DNA from: Sphaerosporella brunnea
Taxonomy: Eukaryota; Ascomycota; Pezizomycetes; Pezizales; Pyronemataceae
Assembly (NCBI GenBank): GCA_008704415.1
Contig: VXIS01000430.1
Coordinates: forward strand, 1-33,115
Length of the DNA: 33,115 bases
Direction of reading: 5' to 3'
The notes below the pieces were generated by a model. That model saw nothing but the letters and a program-made list of their open reading frames with translations, made no database searches and was not told the origin of the DNA. Positions 26,421-33,115 of the stretch are shown piece by piece; position 1 is the first letter of the stretch, and each line of letters begins with the position of its first letter. A program made the translations under genes and the position numbers.

Positions 26421-28111
26421 ATGGCGTGGTTCTTGTGGTCAGGCGAGCTCAAGCGCATACGCTGCACAACGATCAAGGTGGTAAAAAACCTGACCTTTTC
26501 AAAGCCCGAGAAAGGAGGTAAGACGGTCCACGGCGATTCCAATGCGCGGATAATAGCTGATTGTAAAGCAGCATTGCTTGATTTCTACTTCACGTTTGAA
26601 TACTACGTACCTACAAACGAGCACCACGGCGATTCTGAGAGAACTCAAACCCTTCGAGACAGAGATGAAAACCTTCAAGATGGCGTGGTCCATGTTACTG
26701 TACTCGTACTCATCATACTCCGAGAACCCTGAGCCCGGAGACGGCGAGATCAAAGAAAATAGCGGCGCGGACAAAAAACCGACAAAAGCAGCCGTGACAA
26801 AGGCATTCTACGGCAACATAGATTTGGACTTATTCCCAGACAGTGGGATTGTATACTTTTTCCTTGCTCTTACCGAATTGAAGAACAAGTGGGAGGCCCT
26901 CCTCACGCAAGCTGAAGCGCATCTAGAGGATTGTGTATGTAATGTCGCCTCCCATCACCATTTCAAGTGCTAAGTGGCGGCTGCAGCACAGACATATCAT
27001 TCTGGCAAGGGGAGAGTCAAAAATACCTATCCGGGCGCTTTTGGAAGACGCCAAAACGTGGCTGTTGTTTGACCGATGTTATAAGCACCGCAGTGCTAAA
27101 GTAGAGCAGTTCGTCAATCTCTTGAATGAGGGCAAGTCGGGTATCCTTTGGGAGGGGACTGAAAAAGAAATCGAAGAAATCACCAAGCTTTTGCAGGCTA
27201 TCCAGGGAAGGCTGGAAAAGTTGGGGGAGAAGAACAAGGATCTCATCGAACTAGTGGGAAATCCGTGTTATCGTCGTCTAGCTTGTGGACCTAAAAGCTG
27301 ATAAGCCCGTTTTAAGAGTTCAATTTGGTTTCGATCCGTGAGGCACAAAAGTCAACAAATATATCAACCAACATGGCACTCCTTAGTTGGATTACGGTAA
27401 GGGCCAGCTCCCCACTCTACAGAAGCCTGCTGAGCAGCGACAGTTTCTGTTTCTCCCGGCGATGTTTGTTGCGGTCAGTCGAGACTCTTATCCAATTTCC
27501 CGAGGCAGAAACATTGACATACACATGAGTAGAGCATCTTCGGCATGAATGTAGACTTGCTCCGCAATAACCCGCGGTGGACATATGCGTTGGCCTGGCT
27601 GCTCATCACGCTCTTTCTGACAGTGTTGGGATGGTTTGTCATGCGTAAATACAAGAAGCACAGCAAGGGCCTAGAGCTACGCCGCCGTATCGAAGATCTC
27701 GTGCAGAAGGGAAAATCCCCGAATCTCCCGGATAAATGGGGATTACTTCCCGAGCTAGGGCTTCTACGCCTGAGGCTCCGAATTCCCCATCTGGCACTGC
27801 CGCTCGGGGGCTCACGGTTGAGGCCCTCGCGGGCTGCATCTGACGAGGAAAACAACCTCGGTTCGTGCGGTCCCATAATTTGCGCAGCGTTACAAGGTGC
27901 TGACACCCACATCAGACCCGAAATATCTGCAATGAGTTCACTTATGAGTGTGCGAAGGGAGGGAAGGCACACTGAGTTGGCGAAGTGGAGAGTGAAATGG
28001 ACAGGATGGCGATGGCAGGTCAAACTTTTGTGTTCTCCCAAGCTTCCGGAGCTCATTAGAGCGCCTAAGCACTCAGAAACTGCCATTTATTGCACGTTAT
28101 ATAAAAAGTGA
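26421..28111 (+). CDS. CorA-like magnesium-transporter-family membrane protein, multi-exon
   Basis: The proposed exons are 26421-26480 (uncertain), 26569-26934, 26987-27253, 27319-27396, 27444-27473 and 27533-28111, about 459 residues, with every intron in phase 0. The diagnostic part is the C-terminus. NLVSIREAQKSTNISTNMAL leads to LSWIT, then the 30-nt exon FLFLPAMFVA, then SIFGMNVDLL. This reconstitutes a first membrane helix ending in the GMN motif that defines CorA-type Mg2+ channels. WTYALAWLLITLFLTVLGWF is the second helix, followed by a basic MRKYKKHSK cytosolic edge. Upstream is a long helix with EKEIEEITKLLQAIQGRLEK, as in the CorA stalk, preceded by NIDLDLFPDSGIVYFFLALT. Donor sites include GTATGT and GTAAGG, with CTAAG, CTGAT or TTGAC branches. 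The 5' exon and the long C-terminal tail are the weak points. Fungal members are often diverged, so ion transport is not assured. Confidence 0.75.
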
Positions 28112-28291
28112 GAATCTATGGTTCACCTGAGGACGTTCCACAGCATCATTAAATCTTCGCTCCCAACCCAACACCATGACCATGCCGCCACATCAGCCCT
28201 CCTGCATATGCATGAGCCGCACATCCCGCGCTTCTAGATAGAGAAATACCCCACTTCCACTTCGCCCTCCAGAATCCCGCCGTCAACTGCC
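28112..28291. promoter_or_regulatory. Short intergenic region upstream of the methyltransferase
   Basis: Only 180 bases separate the CorA-like stop from the next ATG on the same strand. This segment must hold the methyltransferase promoter and leader. It is C-rich with ACCATGACC and repeated CATCA words, and lacks a clear TATA box. Confidence 0.35.
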
Positions 28292-29303
28292 ATGATGTCT
28301 CTTGCCGTGGACCCCAGCTGCAACTCTCCCGGTAGTTATGTGAGCTCGAGCGAAAACAGCACTACCAGCACCCTCGACAGTATAACCGTAAAGCACTTCT
28401 TCGAGAACGGCCGGCGATATCACGGGTTTCGGCACGGCCGGTACTTGTTGCCAAACGACAAAGCGGAGCAGGGCGAGTAGTCCTATCCTGACCCTTATCC
28501 CGACGCGTCGCATTCTCGACAGCTGACCAACTGCAGACCGCCTTGACCTCCTTCATCACGTCTTTAAAACCGTCTTTACGACCACCCCCATCGCGCCTCT
28601 CCACACCCTCTCACCATTGTCCCGCATCCTTGATCTCGGCACAGGCACCGGCCGCGTCGCTATCGAGCTCGCCTACGAATTCCCCTCCGCGCGTGTGACC
28701 GGAATCGATCTTTCCCCGATCCAACCCTCGTGGATCCCCTCGAATGTCGATTTCGAAGTCGACGATCTCGAGTCGCCCTGGACTACTGCTCCGGGCAGTA
28801 TAGACTACATCCACGCCAGGGGACTCGGGGGCAGCATTCGTGACTGGCCCGAGTTGCTGGCACAGATTTTTACGGCGCTGAGAAGCGGCGGGTGCGTTGA
28901 GATCACCGAGGTGGTGGGGACCATGATGCCGCTTGGCGCGGTGGGATTGGAGTATGAAACGCTTCTTACCGCCGCGTTCGCTAAATCCGGCAGGAAATAC
29001 AGAGTGGCGGAGGAGTTGGGGGAGTTATTCGTTTCGGCTGGCTTCACGAGGATCACAGAGCGGCGCGTCAGGATGCCGGTGGGGACGTGGCCGGCCTTGC
29101 CGGCGATGAAAGAACTGGGGAAGATGTGGAGGGAGGTGGTGGTGGCGGGGCTCGAGGCGGAGGCCGTGGCCGCCTTGACCAGATACGAAGGCTGGACCCG
29201 AGAGGAGGTGGAGGTTTTGGTCGGTAATTTGAGGAGTGAGGTTGTTGAGAGGGGAAGCCAGCGACTCGGGCGGGTGATTAGTTTTGTCGCGTGGAAACCG
29301 TAG
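28292..29303 (+). CDS. LaeA-like SAM-dependent methyltransferase with a GC-AG intron
   Basis: The exons are 28292-28472 and 28537-29303, giving 315 residues. Exon 1 carries the family N-terminus FFENGRRYHGFRHGRYLLPN then DKAEQ. Splicing at a GC donor (G|GCGAGT, 28473) to ACTGCAG (28536), with a CTGAC branch at 28524-28528, restores DRLDLLHHVFKTVF exactly in frame. The nearest GT donor (28477) would give an immediate stop. Motif I is ILDLGTGTG at 91-99, followed by VTGIDLSPIQPSWIPSNVDF (motif II), the acidic VDDLESPW and the helix RGLGGSIRDWPELLAQIF. All are hallmarks of the fungal LaeA-like class I fold, which binds S-adenosylmethionine. Members often act as regulators or tailoring enzymes of secondary metabolism, but no biosynthetic cluster is visible here. 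Length and domains are complete, so it is probably functional. Confidence 0.85.
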
Positions 29304-30726
29304 GCTGTTACTACACTCACAGGTCGGGATGATTGAATTCGGTCGCATATCGATAGGCGTTGGAGTTGCGATGGCTACAGACTGCCCCCTCGGTGCAGCA
29401 CGAGGGGGCAGACAGGCAGTTTACCCAAGGAAATGGGCGAGGCTTAGCAAGAGTACTCTTTCATGACGCTTCGCCCAAGGTGTAGCAACTCCGAGTCCCC
29501 TCCAACACAAGTCATAAACTGAAGAAAATGCACCAAAACCCAATAGAAAGTGTAGTTCGACTATGGTATCAAAAAAAACGAAAGAACCATCTTTTTTTTT
29601 TGCCCGCACCGTGCGGTTCTGTTCTGCCATCTGCACTTCGGGGGAAAGCAGTGGTCTCGCTTCTTCCAATTACGACTCGGAAAAGCCCCGAATGGCCCCT
29701 ATTTACTACACAAAACGGGCCGCAGGGAGGATGACAACTGCTGGTGGTGCGGCAGAGGAGCACCTCTTAAGGTGGAAGAATGAGCAGAGAATCCTTTGGA
29801 AGGCAGTAAAAGTCCGTTTCCACTTGCAATGGTCATGGCGATGTTGATGAATGCCTGCACACTGGTCTAATCGCAACCTTCGGTCCAGGAACCGACCGTT
29901 GTCGAGTGATGGCTTGTGCCCAGGAACCGCTGAAAGATATGAGGGATCGACGCCGATGTTGTGGAATACCACACGGCGGCACCATTCAACTGTTTGGACG
30001 GTCTTGGCAAAGCCAGGGCACGACGAGTTCGTGGAGCTAGAGAACGTGGAGATGATGGTCGAAGAGACGGGTCGACAGTTGGTAGAGAGTTGGTAGGCAA
30101 CCAACGCTGCTCCAAGCTTCGATAAATCTTTCTGGCCAACTGGCAGCTATAACATATGTTCTATCCTGCCGAGCAGATCGTACCAGCCGGCCAGACAAAG
30201 AGCGATTTTCACCAGCAACTCCAACTCCAAGTAACGGCGAGTCGTGAGAAAAGACGGGCGAAGACTGTCATACCATCAGGCCACTTTGAGGCTACGATAT
30301 TCACAACTTTGAGTTGGTACCCTGCATAACTGGTGGAGTGGGAGACGGCGGGCTTGTTTGCGATATTGATGACCTCCAATTCCTCTAAAACCCCGCGAAC
30401 ACATCGGGAAATGGTAAATCCTCAACTTCGAGTCCTTTCGTAAGTGGTTGCGTTGTGTTTTGTTGCCTTGGCCCCGATGACCGGGTCGATTCGTAGCGCT
30501 TGGCGACACTCGAAGGGTGTCACAACACGAACCCAATTAGGGCTCCAAGTCCAGGGCTTTGGAGCAACCTATTTCAGGCGCCTCGACATTTAAACGTACA
30601 ACTCCCCAAAACATACCGCCCCCGCCACCACATCCGCATCCGTTTCCTCTACCCGCCGGCTCAGAAAAGAGAAACCCCGGCTCTTTGGGTTGAACAAACT
30701 TCGGTCCACCGGCTACAAAATAATGA
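29304..30726. other. Intergenic with a hairpin and a possible gene fragment
   Basis: A perfect 11-bp hairpin (CTGCCCCCTCG ... CGAGGGGGCAG) lies at 29382-29411. At 29851-30096 (plus) an 81-codon frame contains DGLCPGTAERYEGSTPMLWN then TTRRHHSTVWTVLAKPGHDE and FVELENVEMMVEETGRQLVE. It reads like the conserved C-terminus of some protein but has no partner exon that I can find. It could be a relic. The rest holds no supported gene. Confidence 0.4.
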
Positions 30727-30918
30727 GGACTCCTGGCTTGATCATGGAGAACCATGATTTCATGCCAGTCCGTTGACAACACTGGCTACAAGAATGAAGA
30801 CTCCTCCTGGCTTGACCATGCAGAGCAACGATTTCATGCTGGAAGATATCAGGTATTTCTCTCGTTGACGGATGCTACCTTGTTGAAGCTAACAAGTGTC
30901 CTCCTCAAAGGGCCCTTC

Positions 30919-30926
30919 CCATGTCC
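30919..30926. repeat. hAT target-site duplication, left copy
   Basis: CCATGTCC is repeated exactly at 31830-31837. The 8-bp length is characteristic of hAT transposons. Confidence 0.88.
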
Positions 30927-31829
30927 TAGTGATGGACACGAGCCGAGCCAGCTCGAGCTAGAAACTCGAGCTGACGAGACGAGCCGAGCCGAGCCGAGCC
31001 GATCCGATCCGTCGTCCTCTACGAGCCGAGCTGGCTCGAGCTAAGGGTGGAGGATCGGCTCGCGCCAGCTCGAGTTTTCAACGTGATGGCGATGGGAACG
31101 GATGACAATTATAGCGAGTGTTGTACAATGAAAACAAATAATCAAAATTCACTGCGTTATATTGAAGCTTCGAGTTGCTTGTTGCTGTCGCGCTGCCTCG
31201 CGCAACCAACCCTCTTAACACCCAATACTACCTACCACCGTCCCACCATCACCAGCAGAGCTATAGAACACGAATGGATGCACGGCCCCCGGATGATCAT
31301 GCTGCTTATTTTTAACAGCTATCAGGGAACTGGTGTATACTCACTGAATGCTCTCTACACCAGCCACAAGTGTCCTGGCTGAGCGTCTTCCCTCCCAAGC
31401 TGGCGATCTCATTACCAAAAAGCGAAACAGGCTCTTGGAGACCTCAAGTAGCGTCTGCTTGTTGCTCAAGAGCTGGTTGGGGCCGGATGCTTTGGAGCAG
31501 TGGGAACGTGAAAGGTTAAGCAAGGAGGATACGGGCGAGATTGACAAGTGGAGTTGAGGTTCCAGTCCCAGATACCGATCAGGAATCACTCCTAGACAGT
31601 GAGAACGATGGGGATGCCGAGGAATTGTAGCCAGCCACCATACGGTTGATATTCTTAGATGCGTTGAACACTATTGCCTAGAATCAACAGAGTCCGCCAG
31701 CTTAAAGTGTGGTAAAGCGGAACAGCTCGAGCTCACCCAAAGCTCGGACGCGATCCCGAGCCTCCACGAGACGAGCCAGCTCGAGCTGACCTTGGAGGAT
31801 TGATTCGAGCTGGCTCGCGGCCATCACTA
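30927..31829 (+). mobile_element. Non-autonomous hAT element, 903 bp
   Basis: The terminal inverted repeats start TAGTGATGGACACGAGCC on the left and TAGTGATGGCCGCGAGCC on the right (minus-strand reading from 31829). Both run into subterminal GAGCCAGCTCGAGCT-type motifs, which are clustered at 30938-31073 and 31724-31819. An exact 8-bp duplication (CCATGTCC) flanks it. Inside is only the 3' end of a hAT transposase. It therefore looks like an internal deletion derivative that would need a transposase in trans. Confidence 0.88.
31348..31630 (+). pseudogene. hAT transposase C-terminal (dimerisation) remnant
   Basis: The frame reads TPATSVLAERLPSQAGDLIT then KKRNRL, the conserved hAT dimerisation motif (PATSxxxERxFSxAGxxxTxKRxxL) with Pro in place of the usual Phe. 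It continues SSSVCLLLKSWLG. It then stops at 31557, but one base later another frame continues EVPVPDTDQESLLDSENDGD and AEEL to a stop at 31630, an acidic tail typical of these proteins. A single-base frameshift therefore separates body and tail. The catalytic DDE region, BED zinc finger and most of the protein are missing. The ATG at 31348 is simply the first methionine in the remnant. Confidence 0.75.
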
Positions 31830-31837
31830 CCATGTCC
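31830..31837. repeat. hAT target-site duplication, right copy
   Basis: This is an exact copy of the left CCATGTCC, immediately after the right terminal repeat. Confidence 0.88.
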
Positions 31838-32510
31838 TCGGTCATCAAGGCACGGCTTTTTGTCAGCATCGTTTGCGAGGGTGTTATGCCTGGCTATCGA
31901 CAACACCGGCTGTTACACGATGGCCCATGGCTTGATCACGCAGAACCATGACTTTTTTTCGGAAGATATCGGGTATTTCTCTCCTTGACAGTGGATGGCT
32001 ATCTAGTCAAGCCAACGAGTGTGCTCTTGACAGCCCCCCCCCCCCCCAGTCCTTGGAGGCACTGCTTTTCGTCAACACTATTACTTCTGTGCCTAGCTCT
32101 TAACAACACCAGCTGCCAACACGATGGGGATGAGCAGTGTGGGTCTGTCAAGACCGTTCGTGGCCGCATACAGACGACAAACCCGATTACGAACAAACCA
32201 ACACGATGGGGATACTTGTGGCCTGGTCAGGCGGGGGGGGGGGGGTGGTGGCGATTTTGTGTGGAGGATTACTGGTATCCCTCTCTTTGGCGATTGCAGC
32301 TAACGCGTGTGCTCTCCAAAGGCCCCCCCCCTTGGTCATCAAGCGCGGCTGTTCGTCGCGAGGCTGCCATGTCTGGCTATCGACAACAACAGGCTGTTAC
32401 GCGATGGAGATATCCCGTGGCCTGATTTTGTGCTGGAAGTTGTCGGGTGTTTCGTCCTGCGACGGTAGCTTTCTGGTTACATGCTAACGAATGTGCTCTT
32501 GACAGGTCGA

Positions 32511-33024
32511 CGGGGGGGTTTTGGGCGGAACCTCCAAACCGCTTGCTTGGAGACTTGTCGGCGGTACTAGTGGTGGGGTGGTTGAGCGACAAGCCGAAAA
32601 GGACAAACGGGAGCTAAGTGAGAAGCAGCCGCCAGAACCAGACTGCGGTTACTATTGCGGGGGGCATGCCGTTCGGTGTCGCAGCGGACGCGCAGAAACC
32701 GCCAACGCTTCTTCGTGCTGCAAACCCCGCGCAGGCTCGTAACCAGAAAACAAGCCGACGCGAAAACCGCGCCCCAAACCCCACATCTAAGCGGCCGCAG
32801 AGAAAAAGGTGTATCCCCCCTCCCAACAAGACTTGCCTGGACGAAAAGCTAAGCTAAGGGAATGCGCAATGGATGATGTCCAGCTCCCAAGACACAAACG
32901 TGCGGAAGCATTCGACCACCGGCGGCATCCAAAGATCCTCTATGGGGGAAGGCCGTCGGTGGTGGTGCCCACGGCGCTTTTTCTCATCTCATCACCCCCT
33001 TGCAGCCAGCCAGCCAGCCAGACC
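32511..33024. other. Intergenic with CCAG microsatellite
   Basis: Overlapping open frames in both strands at 32520-32857 show no domain and differ in composition, so none is called. A (CCAG)n run lies at 33004-33021. Confidence 0.4.
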
Positions 33025-33030
33025 TATAAA
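33025..33030 (+). promoter_or_regulatory. TATA box of a gene starting beyond the window
   Basis: TATAAA in ACCTATAAATCC is followed by a C/A-rich, leader-like stretch (CCATACCAACACCTCTGCAC) to the end. That is typical of a fungal core promoter on the plus strand with the start codon outside the window. Confidence 0.45.
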
Positions 33031-33115
33031 TCCGAGAACGCAGATGATGTAAAGGACAGCAGCTTCGCATCGTTGCAGCCAGTCCCGCCAGCCAGCCATA
33101 CCAACACCTCTGCAC

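Larger units (their letters stand above)
30727..32510. repeat. Degenerate tandem array, roughly 185-285-bp units, interrupted by a hAT element
   Basis: Recurrent words appear in the same order: TGGCTATCGACAACA(C/A)C(A)GGCTGTTAC, GGCTTGATCA or GGCCTG, GGAAGATATC(G/A)GGTATTTC, then GCTAACAAGTGTCCTC / GCCAACGAGTGTGCTCTTGA / GCTAACGCGTGTGCTCTCCA / GCTAACGAATGTGCTCTTGA. The last word falls near 30888, 32010, 32297 and 32482. Removing the 911-base hAT insertion makes the first spacing about 213 bases. Poly-C or poly-G runs mark several unit ends (32034-32048, 32230-32243). The units are too diverged to code. Confidence 0.7.

Noticed and set aside
30727..32510. CRISPR-like repeat array
   Set aside because: Units are about 200 bases, diverged and without short identical repeats and unique spacers; the genome is fungal.
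32521..32857. Overlapping plus and minus frames of 65-79 codons
   Set aside because: Several frames are open at once in GC-rich sequence, none with a motif or splice signals that extend it.

Overview
The window looks like a repeat-rich, accessory part of a filamentous ascomycete genome (Pezizomycotina). The order is not fixed by what I can read; a Pezizomycetes origin is only an impression. The basis is a set of short introns (47-65 nt) with GTRNGT-like donors, CTRAY branch sites and YAG acceptors, a Zn(II)2Cys6 domain, a LaeA-like methyltransferase, a Tad-like LINE with RNase H, and many small inverted-repeat elements.

Layout. 1-3,700: a small secreted cysteine-containing protein (minus), a partial Zn2Cys6 domain (minus) and, unexpectedly, a U2 spliceosomal RNA gene (minus, about 2825-3045) whose 5' half is near canonical but which carries an intron-like insert before the Sm site. 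3,700-6,350: a decayed Tc1/mariner/IS630-type DDE transposon, with a three-exon transposase broken by a nonsense codon and a first-Asp-to-Asn change, next to a perfect 35-bp foldback. 6,571-14,847: one host gene (predicted 469 aa, C-terminal part resembling ADP-ribosyltransferase folds) split by a 6.5-kb LINE. The 15-bp target duplication is perfect and the host frame is continuous across the empty site. 14,850-18,490: a 265-bp TA-flanked MITE, a GH18 glycosidase gene (minus), two copies of a 101-bp hairpin MITE and a third inverted-repeat element. 19,289-19,908: a three-exon gene of unknown function. 20,279-21,395: a 1.1-kb inverted-repeat element with transposase-like remains. 22,102-22,728: a hypothetical gene (minus). 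24,014-24,628: another TA-flanked inverted-repeat element with a 102-aa ORF. 25,219-29,303: the best preserved host block, all on the plus strand: a two-exon coiled-coil protein, a CorA-like membrane protein with a GMN motif assembled from several phase-0 exons (one only 30 nt), and a LaeA-like methyltransferase with a GC-AG intron. 30,700-32,510: a degenerate array of roughly 200-bp repeats into which a 903-bp hAT derivative has inserted, leaving a perfect 8-bp duplication.

Few genes here form a pathway. The theme is repeated transposon invasion of a gene-poor region, with intact host genes at 16.3-17.2, 19.3-19.9 and 25.2-29.3 kb. Function calls come from motifs I can read; no database search was possible. 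The main points to verify are the U2 RNA gene, the LINE-split gene, the hAT insertion and the spliced CorA-like model.
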